Shown here one piece after another: positions 1-8,835 of a stretch of 33,958 nt of DNA (position 1 is the stretch's first letter; each line of letters starts with the position of its first letter). Below the pieces are notes generated by a model. That model saw only the letters and a program-made list of their open reading frames with translations. It did not search any database and was not told the DNA's origin. The position numbers were made by a program, and so were the translations under genes. The DNA is from Anaerococcus sp. (GTDB lineage Bacteria > Bacillota > Clostridia > Tissierellales > Peptoniphilaceae), in NCBI GenBank assembly GCA_022780515.1, contig JALEUV010000003.1:1-33958 (forward strand), read 5' to 3'.

Positions 1-192
1 TTTTATCTTTACTAAAGCTTCTCACAACACGCATAGCTGTATCATTACAAACAGCTATAATACTTCTACTTTCTACATAATTTTGGAATTTCTTCCTTTC
101 AGCTTATAAGCTTTTTAAATATATATATTATTATACTAATATTATAAAACAAATATTTTTTATTTGCAAACATTACTATAAATTTACTAAAA
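1..192. other. Left-edge stretch without a firm gene
   Basis: About 190 AT-rich bases lie beyond the pgsA terminator. A minus-strand frame is open from about position 103 to the window edge and reads IIAVCNDTAMRVVRSF in part, but it has no convincing start codon or ribosome site. A plus-strand frame is also open over part of it. It could be the edge of a neighbouring gene or a remnant. I see nothing else here. Confidence 0.2.
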
Positions 193-217
193 TAGCCTTG
201 CCATAATGGCAAGGCTA
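193..217 (-). terminator. Intrinsic terminator after pgsA
   Basis: A perfect 10-bp stem (TAGCCTTGCC / GGCAAGGCTA) with a 5-base loop sits just past the pgsA stop. On the minus strand it is followed by TTTT. It would end the ftsK-pgsA transcript. Confidence 0.8.
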
Positions 218-221
218 AGTG

Positions 222-752
222 TTAGATATTTTCTAAGTCCAAGACTTCTTTGTTTTTGTAAATGTAGTCAAGGCCAGATATTATAGTTAGGATTACTGCT
301 AGGTAAAATACATATATGCCTAGCTTATTTAAAATATTTATATCAACTAAGAGCATAACTAAAGATAGCATTTGACTTATAGTCTTTGCTTTGCCCCAAG
401 GGGAGGCTGCTATTGTTTTCCCTGCATCAGCTGCGAGTGTCCTAAATCCTGTTATGATAAGCTCTCTTGCTATTATTATGACTACTGCCCAAGCTGGTAG
501 GATCTTTCCTTCTACCAAGACTATGAAGGCTGCCATAGTTAGGACCTTGTCGACCAAGGGGTCTACGAATTTGCCAAAAGTGGTAACGAGCTTTCTAGAC
601 CTTGCTATATAGCCATCTAGGGCATCAGTCAAGGATGCCACTATAAAGATTATGGCTGCTATGTTCATATCCCTACCTAATAGGTAGTAGGCAAGAACGA
701 AAACTGGTATTAGTAATAGTCTTAATGTTGTGATTTTGTTAGCTAAGTTCAT
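222..752 (-). CDS. pgsA: CDP-diacylglycerol--glycerol-3-phosphate 3-phosphatidyltransferase
   Basis: Makes phosphatidylglycerophosphate from CDP-diacylglycerol and glycerol-3-phosphate, the committed step to phosphatidylglycerol and cardiolipin in the membrane. The 176-residue protein carries the complete CDP-alcohol phosphotransferase signature D-G-x2-A-R-x8-G-x3-D-x3-D, with D43, D46, D64 and D68. Several hydrophobic membrane segments surround it, and the length is normal for the family. The start has AAGGAG seven bases upstream. The 5' end overlaps the end of the ftsK/spoIIIE-type gene by 14 bp, so the two are probably co-transcribed and translationally coupled. The substrate CDP-diacylglycerol is supplied by CdsA, also in this window. 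Confidence 0.95.
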   Translation of the reverse strand: MNLANKITTLRLLLIPVFVLAYYLLGRDMNIAAIIFIVASLTDALDGYIARSRKLVTTFGKFVDPLVDKVLTMAAFIVLVEGKILPAWAVVIIIARELIITGFRTLAADAGKTIAASPWGKAKTISQMLSLVMLLVDINILNKLGIYVFYLAVILTIISGLDYIYKNKEVLDLENI

Positions 753-3036
753 TTTCTTCTCCTTGTAAGTAAGATTTATCTACTAGAACCTTCCTAGGTT
801 TGCTTCCCTCGTATCCTCCTACCACTCCTCTCATTTCTAACTGGTCAATGAGCCTACCAGCCCTGGCATAGCCAATTTTTAGTTTTCTTTGGAGGAGGGA
901 TACTGAAGCTGTTTTTTCATTTACTATTATTTTGATAGCCTCATCTATCAATTCATCTTCATCTTCGCTAGCCCCTATTTTTTGGCTTTCTTCTTCTATT
1001 TTGTCAATAGCTTCTTGGTTGTAGTCGATTTCATTTTCTTCCTTGATGCTTTCGACTACTCTCATGACTTCATTATCTGATACGAAGGCGCCTTGGATTC
1101 TGACTGGTCTCATTGAGTCTGATGACGCATAAAGCATATCGCCCTTTCCCAAAAGTTTTTCAGCTCCTTGTGTATCTAAGATAGTTCTAGAGTCTATTTG
1201 GCTGGTAACTGCAAAGGAAATCCTAGAAGGGATATTTGCCTTGATAGTTCCTGTTATAACATCTACTGTTGGTCTTTGGGTTGCTATAATTAAGTGAATA
1301 CCACAAGCTCTAGACTTTTGGGCAAGCCTTGTTATATAGTCTTCTACTTCTGTTCCTACTGTCATCATAAGGTCAGCTAGCTCGTCTATTATGATAACTA
1401 TATAGGGAAGTTTTTCCATGGAGTCATCAGATTCTAGATTTTTTTTGTAGCCCACTATATCTCTTACATGGTGGCTCTCAAAGAGCTTGTACCTTCTTTC
1501 CATCTCACTTATCCCCCAGAATAATGACGAAGATGCCTTCTTTGGATCAGTTATTACCGGCATTATAAGGTGGGGGATTCCATTGTAGATAGAAAGTTCC
1601 ACTACCTTAGGGTCTATGAGGAGGAGTTTCACTTCTTCTGGTGAATGTTTGTAGAGGATTGACATTATAATTGTGTTGATGCAAACAGACTTACCAGATC
1701 CTGTAGCTCCCGATACCAGGAGGTGGGGCATTTTTTCTATGGCTGATACTACAATATCACCCGATATGGACTTACCCATGGCAAAGGGAATCTTGTATTT
1801 GCTTTTTACAAATTCTTCTGATGATATGATTTCTTTTAGGCCTACTACTTCCTTCTTATCATTTGGCACTTCTATCCCTATGTGGCTCTTGCCAGGAATA
1901 GGGGCAAGGATCCTTATCCCACTTGTCGCAAGGGCAAGGGAGAGGTCATCAGCAAGGTTAACTATCTTACTTACCTTGACTCCCCTTTGAGGTTTTAGTT
2001 CATAGCAGGTTATTGTAGGTCCTATATCGATTTGGACAACTCTCGCCTCTATACCGAAGGAATCTAGGGTCTCCTCAATGGCCTTAGCCTTATCTTTTAT
2101 CTCCTTATTGTCAATATCTGACACTTCATTTCTAGCATCAAGGAGGTCAATGGCAGGATAGGTATAGGAACCAAATTCCCTCTTGAAGCTTTCGTTTAGG
2201 TCTGCCAATTCAACCTGTCTAGACCTATAGTTATTTACCTTGGCCTCTCCTAGCTCATCTAGATTAATAGTTTGGAGGGGTTTCTTGTTGGCTTTGGATG
2301 GTGTTTCTAGCTCTTTTCTTGGCTTTTCTTCTAGGTCAATTCTTCTATTTGTTCTTACTTCTTCTTTATCTTCTTGTGCCTTTCTTTCTTGTCTTTCTAT
2401 ATTTTTAGCTTGGATCTTATTCCTTGAATCTCCAATAAAGGCCTTGGACGAATTGTAGGCACTTATGGAGATATCACGACCCTTGCCAAAAAATTCCCTG
2501 TAGGTAAGGGGACTTAGGTCGACTATTAGGGCAAGGCTAGATATTATAAGCATTATATATAGGCCTAGCTCTCCTACAATTCCTATTACAAGGTAGGCAA
2601 CTAGTCCACCCAGACCTCCTCCACCCTTGACACTTTGCAAGGCTGAATATTCCATAGTCCACTTCAAGGAATTTCTCAAATAATCTTTGGATAAGAGTCC
2701 TAGGACCAATAGGTAGATTGTATAAGCTAGGATAAATTCGCTTAGGTGGTTCTTGAAGGTCCCCCTAAAGGAAGTTAAGAAGGTCAAAAACATCAAGATT
2801 GGAAAGACTAGAGAAAGTTTTCCAAAGATTCCTCCAAAAAACTTCTCCAAGAAATCTCCCATAGAGCCTGTGTTTGAACTTAATATAAAGACAAATAATA
2901 AGACCTGTAAGACCATCATTATTAGGGAGAATTTTCTTATGTCAAAAGATTTTTCCCTTGGTTTTACTTTTTTGGTCCTATTTGGAGCCTTGTTCTTCGA
3001 TTTTTTTCTAATTCTATTATCATTCTTACTCGTCAT
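739..3036 (-). CDS. ftsK: FtsK/SpoIIIE family DNA translocase
   Basis: A 765-residue ATP-driven double-strand DNA pump that clears chromosomes from the division septum. The N-terminus is basic, then there are about four membrane segments (roughly residues 36-175) and a charged linker. The RecA-like motor follows, with Walker A GATGSGKS at 443-450 and Walker B VIIIDELAD near 545. The C-terminal winged-helix gamma domain (about residues 700-755; KIGYARAGRLIDQLE) is the part that reads KOPS/SRS polarity sequences in this family. Length and order match SpoIIIE/SftA-type proteins with a membrane anchor. It lies downstream of the pnp terminator, so it probably has its own promoter, and it overlaps pgsA by 14 bp. 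Whether the cell sporulates cannot be judged, so I prefer the general name. Confidence 0.95.
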   Translation of the reverse strand: MTSKNDNRIRKKSKNKAPNRTKKVKPREKSFDIRKFSLIMMVLQVLLFVFILSSNTGSMGDFLEKFFGGIFGKLSLVFPILMFLTFLTSFRGTFKNHLSEFILAYTIYLLVLGLLSKDYLRNSLKWTMEYSALQSVKGGGGLGGLVAYLVIGIVGELGLYIMLIISSLALIVDLSPLTYREFFGKGRDISISAYNSSKAFIGDSRNKIQAKNIERQERKAQEDKEEVRTNRRIDLEEKPRKELETPSKANKKPLQTINLDELGEAKVNNYRSRQVELADLNESFKREFGSYTYPAIDLLDARNEVSDIDNKEIKDKAKAIEETLDSFGIEARVVQIDIGPTITCYELKPQRGVKVSKIVNLADDLSLALATSGIRILAPIPGKSHIGIEVPNDKKEVVGLKEIISSEEFVKSKYKIPFAMGKSISGDIVVSAIEKMPHLLVSGATGSGKSVCINTIIMSILYKHSPEEVKLLLIDPKVVELSIYNGIPHLIMPVITDPKKASSSLFWGISEMERRYKLFESHHVRDIVGYKKNLESDDSMEKLPYIVIIIDELADLMMTVGTEVEDYITRLAQKSRACGIHLIIATQRPTVDVITGTIKANIPSRISFAVTSQIDSRTILDTQGAEKLLGKGDMLYASSDSMRPVRIQGAFVSDNEVMRVVESIKEENEIDYNQEAIDKIEEESQKIGASEDEDELIDEAIKIIVNEKTASVSLLQRKLKIGYARAGRLIDQLEMRGVVGGYEGSKPRKVLVDKSYLQGEENELS

Positions 3037-3044
3037 AGTTACCT

Positions 3045-3075
3045 CTATTTTGATTATATAATAGTGAGAGCAAAA
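3045..3075 (-). promoter_or_regulatory. Possible ftsK promoter
   Basis: On the minus strand a perfect TATAAT lies a short distance upstream of the ftsK ATG. The -35 region is poor (TTTATT at 17 bp) and falls inside the T-tract of the pnp terminator. Only the -10 supports the call. Confidence 0.35.
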
Positions 3076-3079
3076 AATA

Positions 3080-3097
3080 AACTGCCCTTAGGCAGCT
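3080..3097 (-). terminator. Intrinsic terminator after pnp
   Basis: A 7-bp stem (AGCTGCC / GGCAGTT with one G-U pair) and a 4-base loop are followed on the minus strand by TATTTTTT. It lies 20 bp past the pnp stop and separates pnp from ftsK. Confidence 0.75.
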
Positions 3098-3116
3098 TAC
3101 TTAATTACTAAACAAA

Positions 3117-5279
3117 TTAGTGGTTATTTCTTTTATCCTTAGAATTGTTATCTCTCTTGTATGGAGATTCATCTAGTGGCCAAGCCTCAGCTTCTTCTTC
3201 TTTTTTGAGAAGGGCCTTTCTTGAGAGATTAATCCTACCTTGTCTATCAATTTCAGTAACCTTAACTGTAACTTCATCTCCGACACTTAGGACATCTTCA
3301 ACCTTGTCAATTCTCTTAGTATCGATTTGGCTAATGTGGAGGAGGCCTTCCTTGCCTATGGCAATTTCTACAAAGGCACCGAAGTTCATGATTTTTGTAA
3401 CAGTACCTGTAAAGACATCTCCAGCCTTAGGATCGGTTACTATATTTCTTATCATCTCAATGGCTTTCTTTCCACTTTCTCCATTTTCTGATGCTACAGT
3501 TATATGGCCATCATCTTCTGTTTCGATTTTGACACCTGTTGCATCTATGATTCTATTTATATTTTTTCCACCAGAACCAATTACATCACGAACCTTCTCT
3601 GGGTCTATATCTATTGTATAAAGTCTTGGTGCATAGTCTGATATGTCAGCTCTTGGCGCATCTATGGCTGATTCAATTACATCAAGGATTCTCATACGAG
3701 CGCTGTGGGCATCTTGGAGGGATGTTTCTAGAACTTCCCTAGTAATACCAGCTATCTTGATATCCATTTGGAGGGCAGTTATACCATCACGAGTACCTGC
3801 TACCTTGAAGTCCATATCACCAAGGTGGTCTTCTAGGCCTTGGATGTCTGTTAGGATTGATATAGAATCATCTTCTTTGATAAGTCCCATAGCTATACCT
3901 GCAACTGGCTTCTTGATTGGAACTCCTGCGTCCATTAGACTTAGGGTTGATCCACAAATAGAGGCTTGGGAACTTGATCCATTGGATGATAGGACTTCTG
4001 ATACTACTCTAATTGTATATGGAAAATCACTCTCATCTGGCAATACTGGGATCAAGGCTCTTTCTGCGAGTCTTCCATGACCTATCTCCCTTCTACCAGG
4101 TCCCCTTAGAGGTTTGATATCTCCTACAGAAAATGGTGGGAAATTGTATTGGTGGATATATCTTTTCTTGATTTCTTCCTTGTTTAGTCCGTCAATTATT
4201 TGGACATCGGCAGGAGAACCGAGTGTTACTACTGATAGGACTTGGGTTTGGCCCCTCTTAAATAAACCTGAACCATGTACCCTTGGCAAAAGTCCTACTT
4301 CTGCTGATAGTGGTCTTATCTCTGTAAGTTCTCTACCGTCAGGTCTTATCTTATCAATAGAAATCATACGGCGGACTTCTTTTTTCATGATAGAGTCGAC
4401 TCTTCTATGGATTTCATCTTCACTTTCAGGATATTCTTCTAGGTATTTTTCCTTGGCAGCTTCTTCTATCCTAAAGATATTGTCTTCTCTCTCAGTCTTA
4501 TCTGTTGTTCTGATTGAGCTTTTGATATCTTCTTCAAAGTCTGCACTGATTAACCTATCAAGCTCAGTTTCTTCTACTTCAGGAACTTCCATTTTTTCCT
4601 TGCCTATATCATCGATTATACTTTGGATAAAGTCTGAGATATCACCTATCTCTTCTAGGGCAAGGAGCATGGCTTCTAGCATTTCTTCTTCTGATAGCTC
4701 GTTAGCCCCTGCTTCTACCATGTTGATAGCGCCTTTTTTGCCTGCTACTGTAAGGGTTAGGTCTGATTTTTCTCTTTGGTTCTTATCTGGATTAATGATT
4801 AGCTCACCATCAACCTTACCTACAGTTACAGCCCCTACTGGACCATCAAAAGGAATATCTGATATACCTAGGGCAATGGATGCTCCTATGGTAGTTAATG
4901 GATCAGGAAGAACATCTTCTTCCATAGATAAAACTGTTGCAACGACTTGGACATCATTGTAATAATTTTCTGGGAAAAGTGGTCTTAGTGGCCTATCCAT
5001 TTGCCTTGATATAAGGGTTGCTTCGTCACTAGCCTTACCCTCTCTTCTCAAAAATCCACCTGGAATCTTACCAATTGCGTATAATTTTTCTTGGAAATCA
5101 CAGATTAGTGGGAAAAAGTCTACCCCTTCCCTTGGCTTCTCACTTGCTACAGCAGTTACAAGTAGTGAAGTGTCCCCACTCCTTATGTAACATTCGCCAT
5201 TAGTTTGCTCAGCAAACTTGCCTATGGTTACTTCTATGTCCCTGCCTCTTTTTGATGAATATTTATAAGTATTTACCAT
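3117..5279 (-). CDS. pnp: Polyribonucleotide nucleotidyltransferase (PNPase)
   Basis: A phosphorolytic 3'-to-5' exoribonuclease of mRNA decay. The 720 residues show the classic order: first RNase PH-like domain (about 1-230), helical linker, catalytic second RNase PH domain (about 310-545), KH domain (GSGGKNINRIIDATGVKIE, near 565) and S1 domain (GDVFTGTVTKIMNFGAFVEI, near 625). The RGPGRREIGHGRLAERAL phosphate/RNA-binding block and the AGTRDGITALQMDIKI active-site block are intact. A short acidic then Asn/Lys-rich tail ends the protein. It follows rpsO, the order also seen in other Bacillota and in E. coli. A GC-rich hairpin lies between the two genes. Confidence 0.97.
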   Translation of the reverse strand: MVNTYKYSSKRGRDIEVTIGKFAEQTNGECYIRSGDTSLLVTAVASEKPREGVDFFPLICDFQEKLYAIGKIPGGFLRREGKASDEATLISRQMDRPLRPLFPENYYNDVQVVATVLSMEEDVLPDPLTTIGASIALGISDIPFDGPVGAVTVGKVDGELIINPDKNQREKSDLTLTVAGKKGAINMVEAGANELSEEEMLEAMLLALEEIGDISDFIQSIIDDIGKEKMEVPEVEETELDRLISADFEEDIKSSIRTTDKTEREDNIFRIEEAAKEKYLEEYPESEDEIHRRVDSIMKKEVRRMISIDKIRPDGRELTEIRPLSAEVGLLPRVHGSGLFKRGQTQVLSVVTLGSPADVQIIDGLNKEEIKKRYIHQYNFPPFSVGDIKPLRGPGRREIGHGRLAERALIPVLPDESDFPYTIRVVSEVLSSNGSSSQASICGSTLSLMDAGVPIKKPVAGIAMGLIKEDDSISILTDIQGLEDHLGDMDFKVAGTRDGITALQMDIKIAGITREVLETSLQDAHSARMRILDVIESAIDAPRADISDYAPRLYTIDIDPEKVRDVIGSGGKNINRIIDATGVKIETEDDGHITVASENGESGKKAIEMIRNIVTDPKAGDVFTGTVTKIMNFGAFVEIAIGKEGLLHISQIDTKRIDKVEDVLSVGDEVTVKVTEIDRQGRINLSRKALLKKEEEAEAWPLDESPYKRDNNSKDKRNNH

Positions 5280-5300
5280 CTTTACTCCTATACAAAATAA

Positions 5301-5317
5301 GGCGGGTAAGCCCCGCC
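5301..5317 (-). terminator. Hairpin between rpsO and pnp
   Basis: A perfect GC-rich 6-bp stem (GGCGGG / CCCGCC) with a 5-base loop is followed on the minus strand by TTATTTTG. It lies just past rpsO and before the pnp start. It is probably a partial terminator or an RNase processing site, by analogy with the rpsO-pnp spacer of other bacteria. Confidence 0.65.
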
Positions 5318-5322
5318 AATAA

Positions 5323-5589
5323 TTAACCTCTTATTCCAAGTCTCTCAATTATAGATCTATATCTATCAATATCCTTGTTTTTAAGGTAGTTTAACATTCC
5401 TTTTCTACGTCTGATCATCTTGTAAAGACCTCTTCTTGATGAGTGGTCCTTCTTATTTTCTTTTAAGTGTTCTGTTAAATCAGCAATTCTTTTTGATAAA
5501 ATTGCAATTTGTACTTCTGGAGAACCTGTGTCTCCTTCGTCTCTTTGGTATTCTTTGATTATTGCTTGTTTGTCTTCTGGTTTTAACAT
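5323..5589 (-). CDS. rpsO: 30S ribosomal protein S15
   Basis: A primary 16S rRNA-binding protein of the small-subunit platform. The 88 residues from MLKPEDKQ have the normal family length and carry the [13 protein letters not shown] and [21 protein letters not shown] rRNA-binding blocks. The frame is open further upstream, but GGAGGAAAAT precedes the ATG at 5589 and the extension has no homology to S15, so the shorter start is chosen. In many bacteria S15 binds its own leader RNA. About 90 bases of leader or intergenic RNA precede it here, but I did not recognise a known S15 motif. Confidence 0.97.
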   Translation of the reverse strand: MLKPEDKQAIIKEYQRDEGDTGSPEVQIAILSKRIADLTEHLKENKKDHSSRRGLYKMIRRRKGMLNYLKNKDIDRYRSIIERLGIRG

Positions 5590-5666
5590 ATTTTCCTCCA
5601 TAAATTTTATTTGCCATTTACAAAGTAAAAGTCGAGGTTTCAATTACTTAGCAAAGGTACTAATTC

Positions 5667-5672
5667 ATTATA
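5667..5672 (-). promoter_or_regulatory. Possible -10 box of an rpsO promoter
   Basis: A perfect TATAAT on the minus strand lies about 78 bases upstream of the S15 start, at the end of ribF. No good -35 is visible at 16-18 bp, so rpsO may also be read from the upstream operon. Confidence 0.35.
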
Positions 5673-5679
5673 CTCTTAA

Positions 5680-6636
5680 TTAGATGTTTGTAAAATCTTT
5701 TCCGATTTTTTCAATATGGTCATAGGCCATGGCCTTATCCTTATTCATTTGCTCTACCAGGTCTTCCTTGGAGTCAAACTTGAAGTCGCCCCTAAAGAAT
5801 TCTAGAAATTCTATAGAAATATCCTTGCCATAGATATCTTGGTCAAAGTCTAGGATATAGGTTTCGCTCTTCCTATTTTCATTCTCAAAGGTAGGATTTG
5901 ATCCGACATTGGTTAGACCAAAGTATGACTTATCGTCTATATTTACCTTGGATAGGTAGACCCCATCTCTTGGAAGGAGGTAGTTAAAGGATGTCTTGAG
6001 GTTGGCTGTAGGGAAATTCATAGTCCTTCCCCTCTTGTAGCCAGATACAACAACTCCCTTAATCCTATAATTTCTTCCTAGGAGCCTATTGGCATCATTT
6101 ATCTCGCCATTTCTCACCAACTCCCTAATAGTATTAGAAGATATCTTCTTATCTTCATTTTCCTTCTCAAAGTCTACTACCGAAGTCTTGTAGTTGTAGT
6201 CGTATTCGTATTTTTTGAGGGTTTCTACACTTCCCTTGGCATTTTTACCAAACCTATAGTCCTCGCCACAAATAACATAGCCCGCATTTAATTTTTTATT
6301 TATAATGTCGGATATAAATCTTCTAGGACTTAGGTTCATGAATTTCTCATCAAAGTCGATTAGGCAAAAGGTCTTTATACCAAGGCTTGCAAGGATTTCT
6401 ATCTTATCATCTAGGCTTGTTAGGTAGGACTTTTCTTCTTGTAGCTTTAGCTTGGTATTTTCCTTAAATAAGAGTACAGCTGGATCTAGGTCGTATTTAT
6501 CGCTAATTTCCAAGTTATTTTTCATAAGTTTCTGATGACCCAAGTGGACTCCATCAAAATTTCCTAGACTTACTGCTTTCCTGCCTAAGTCTGGTAGGTC
6601 TATGTTTAGGTCATAAATTTTTATCTCATCTATCAT
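5680..6636 (-). CDS. ribF: Bifunctional riboflavin kinase / FAD synthetase
   Basis: Converts riboflavin to FMN and then FAD in the cytoplasm. The N-terminal FAD synthetase (nucleotidyltransferase) domain begins with LGNFDGVHLGHQKLM (about residues 23-37) and has the SSNTIRELVRNGEI block near residue 166. The C-terminal riboflavin kinase domain starts at about residue 190 with GYKRGRTMNFPTANL, which includes the PTAN motif. The 318-residue length fits the family. It is the last gene of the rimP operon and overlaps truB by 11 bp, an arrangement (truB-ribF) common in Bacillota. Confidence 0.96.
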   Translation of the reverse strand: MIDEIKIYDLNIDLPDLGRKAVSLGNFDGVHLGHQKLMKNNLEISDKYDLDPAVLLFKENTKLKLQEEKSYLTSLDDKIEILASLGIKTFCLIDFDEKFMNLSPRRFISDIINKKLNAGYVICGEDYRFGKNAKGSVETLKKYEYDYNYKTSVVDFEKENEDKKISSNTIRELVRNGEINDANRLLGRNYRIKGVVVSGYKRGRTMNFPTANLKTSFNYLLPRDGVYLSKVNIDDKSYFGLTNVGSNPTFENENRKSETYILDFDQDIYGKDISIEFLEFFRGDFKFDSKEDLVEQMNKDKAMAYDHIEKIGKDFTNI

Positions 6637-7507
6637 AAAATATTTTCTCCATTTTTAGAAAATACTCGCCCTTGCTTAGAAAAGTCCTTGCAAGTCCTAT
6701 AAATTCATTGTCTATATAAAGTCTAACTAGTCCTTGGTTTTTATCTGGAATTTTTACTGTCATCCCATTAATTACTTTTTTGAAGTAGGTCTCATCAAGG
6801 TCGTATCTCTCATATTGGACAAGGGCAAGATCAGGACCCTTTAGCATAGCCTTAAGATTTTCTATGTCAGTTGCCATTATTTCTTGAGACCTTATGGCAT
6901 CCTCTACTAGAAAATCTCCGACCCTAATCCTCCTAAGGCCCTCTACATAGGCAAGGGTCCCTAGGTCTTCTCCTATATCATCTATCAAGGTCCTTATATA
7001 GGTTCCCTTGGAACAGGTTACTTCGATAGTTGCTAGGGGAAAGGCAAAGTCAATTACCTTGATATCATATATCCTTACCTTGCGTTTCTTTCGCTCTATA
7101 CTCTTTCCTTCTCGGGCTAGGTCATAGAGCTTCTTGCCATTTACCTTGAGGGCTGAATACATGGGAGGGATTTGGTCAATCTCCCCCTTGTAATTTTCTA
7201 GGATAGCTTCAAGGTCATCTCTACTAATAACCTTATCAGATTTACCTATGACCTCTCCTGCCCTATCTAGGGTGTCGGTCTTTATGCCAAAGTGGGCTTT
7301 GGTTATATAGGTCTTTTGCTTTTCCATCATATAGTCAGATACCTTGGTCGCCTTACCTAAGACTATGGGCAAGAGACCAGAGGCTTCGAGGTCAAGGGTT
7401 CCCGTGTGGCCGACCTTTTTTTGATTGAAGGCAGCTCTTACTAGGGATACAACCCTAGCTGATGAAATTCCTTCTTCCTTATCAACTATAAGAATTCCAC
7501 TATACAT
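6626..7507 (-). CDS. truB: tRNA pseudouridine-55 synthase
   Basis: Isomerises U55 in the T-loop of tRNAs. The 293 residues begin with the usual GILIVDKEEGISS block. The catalytic motif GHTGTLDLEASGLLP contains the nucleophile D39. The CSKGTYIRTLIDDIGE block lies near residue 165, and a PUA-like tail completes the protein. It overlaps nrnA by 8 bp and ribF by 11 bp, indicating a single tightly coupled operon. Confidence 0.96.
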   Translation of the reverse strand: MYSGILIVDKEEGISSARVVSLVRAAFNQKKVGHTGTLDLEASGLLPIVLGKATKVSDYMMEKQKTYITKAHFGIKTDTLDRAGEVIGKSDKVISRDDLEAILENYKGEIDQIPPMYSALKVNGKKLYDLAREGKSIERKKRKVRIYDIKVIDFAFPLATIEVTCSKGTYIRTLIDDIGEDLGTLAYVEGLRRIRVGDFLVEDAIRSQEIMATDIENLKAMLKGPDLALVQYERYDLDETYFKKVINGMTVKIPDKNQGLVRLYIDNEFIGLARTFLSKGEYFLKMEKIFYDR

Positions 7508-8471
7508 TAATTCCCTTTAAGACTTCTCTTGCAACTTGGTCAGCCTTTTCTAGGCTCTCTTCAAAGATTGAAAAGCCACTTGCTTGGATGTGGCCACCAC
7601 CACCGTTGGCTCTGGCTACAGCAGATACATCAACTCCCTTTGACCTAAGGGATACCTTGTATTCGTTGTCGTCATATTCTTTAAGAATCATAGAAACTTC
7701 GACTTCGTCTAGGTCTCTTAGCATATTTACGATGACTTCAGCATCTCCCATTTGAACACCAAACTTATCTACTTCTTCCTTGCTTATTACTACATAAGCC
7801 TTATTGTCAGTAAATTCTGCCTTAGAAATAACGTCTGTTTCAAACTTCATCACCTTGATTGGCTTTGATTGGTAGAGATTTCTAAAAATATATTCTACAT
7901 CTGCCCCTACAGTTATGAGCTTTCCTGCTACTAGATGGGTGTATTCACTAACATTTGAATACAAGAACCTTCCTGTATCTGTGCAAATTCCTGCAAATAG
8001 GAGACTTGCTATAGTATCAACCATTGGCAAGTCAAGTCTATCTATTATTTCATAGATTAACTCACAAGTAGCAGGAGCTGTATCGTAAATCATGTTGAGG
8101 TCTGTATCTATCTTGCCCTTGACATGGTGGTCAACTACAACTGTCTTCTTGGAATTTCTTGCTATACTTGTAAGCTCTCCAATCCTATCAAATTCTGAAC
8201 AATCTAAGATTATAAATAGGTCATAAGAATCCCTCTTCGCCTCAGCATAATAGTCTATATCAGGCAAAAATTGCAAATAATCGTCAACTGTATCATTAGC
8301 TAAAACTTCTACTTCCTTGCCATAAAGTTCTAAGGACCTTCTAAGGGCAAGGGTTGAGCCAAGGTTGTCGCCATCTGGATTTATGTGGGATCCTATGGCA
8401 ATTGTTTGGCTCTCATCAATCATTTTCTTAAATTGATCTAACTTTTCTTTATCTATTCTCTCTTTGTTCAT
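7500..8471 (-). CDS. nrnA: DHH/DHHA1 bifunctional oligoribonuclease / pAp phosphatase
   Basis: Degrades 2-5 nt RNA leftovers and dephosphorylates 3'-phosphoadenosine 5'-phosphate in this family. Metal-ligand motifs are present: GSHINPDGDNLGS near residue 27 (H29, D33, D35), LDCSE, and the DHH triplet in VVVDHHVKGK. The DHHA1 substrate-binding motif GGGGHIQASGF is near the C-terminus. I start at the ATG at 8471 (323 residues). It has AAAGGA upstream, overlaps rbfA by 23 bp and leaves a natural N-terminus. A TTG at 8492 would add only seven residues. The place between rbfA and truB is the usual one in Bacillota. Confidence 0.93.
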   Translation of the reverse strand: MNKERIDKEKLDQFKKMIDESQTIAIGSHINPDGDNLGSTLALRRSLELYGKEVEVLANDTVDDYLQFLPDIDYYAEAKRDSYDLFIILDCSEFDRIGELTSIARNSKKTVVVDHHVKGKIDTDLNMIYDTAPATCELIYEIIDRLDLPMVDTIASLLFAGICTDTGRFLYSNVSEYTHLVAGKLITVGADVEYIFRNLYQSKPIKVMKFETDVISKAEFTDNKAYVVISKEEVDKFGVQMGDAEVIVNMLRDLDEVEVSMILKEYDDNEYKVSLRSKGVDVSAVARANGGGGHIQASGFSIFEESLEKADQVAREVLKGINV

Positions 8472-8835
8472 TGGCTTTCTTATCCTTTGCAATAGTTTCT
8501 TCGATTAGCTTATCCATATAAGCTCCTCTTTCGATTGACTCATCGAATTTGAACCTAAATTCAGGCATACTTCTAAGTCTCATCCTATCTCCTATAAGGA
8601 CTTTTATATAACCCTTGGCTTGGTTTAGAGCGTCTAGGGCATCTTGCTTGCTCTTTTCATCTCCCAAAACGCTTATATAGCAATCAGCATAGGATAGGTC
8701 ATTGGTTACTTCAACATCGGTGACTGAGACCATAGACTCACTTGAAAGTCTAGGGTCATTTATGTCATCTCTTATAATTTTTGAGAGTTCTTTCATTACT
8801 TCTGAGCTAACTCTCTCAGTTCTTCTTTTATTCAT
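8449..8835 (-). CDS. rbfA: Ribosome-binding factor A
   Basis: A small KH-fold factor that binds the immature 30S subunit and helps 16S rRNA 5'-end maturation. The 128 residues show the RbfA hallmarks: an N-terminal RTERVSSEVMKELSKII helix, DPRLSSESMVSVTDVEVTNDLSYADCYISV, and the conserved MRLRSMPEFRFKFDESIERG block. It begins one base into the end of infB (start and stop share a base) and overlaps nrnA. Confidence 0.96.
   Translation of the reverse strand: MNKRRTERVSSEVMKELSKIIRDDINDPRLSSESMVSVTDVEVTNDLSYADCYISVLGDEKSKQDALDALNQAKGYIKVLIGDRMRLRSMPEFRFKFDESIERGAYMDKLIEETIAKDKKANEQRENR

Noticed and set aside
101..112. AGCTTATAAGCT palindrome followed by TTTT on the plus strand
   Set aside because: The usable stem is only four pairs, with no upstream plus-strand gene to terminate. 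It is probably chance in AT-rich DNA.
4114..4962. Long open frame on the plus strand opposite pnp (282 codons)
   Set aside because: It lies wholly antisense to the conserved pnp gene, is Ser-rich low-complexity in translation and has no ribosome site. It is a shadow frame.
5590..5643. N-terminal extension of S15
   Set aside because: The extra 18 residues are unlike S15, and a consensus GGAGG precedes the downstream ATG.
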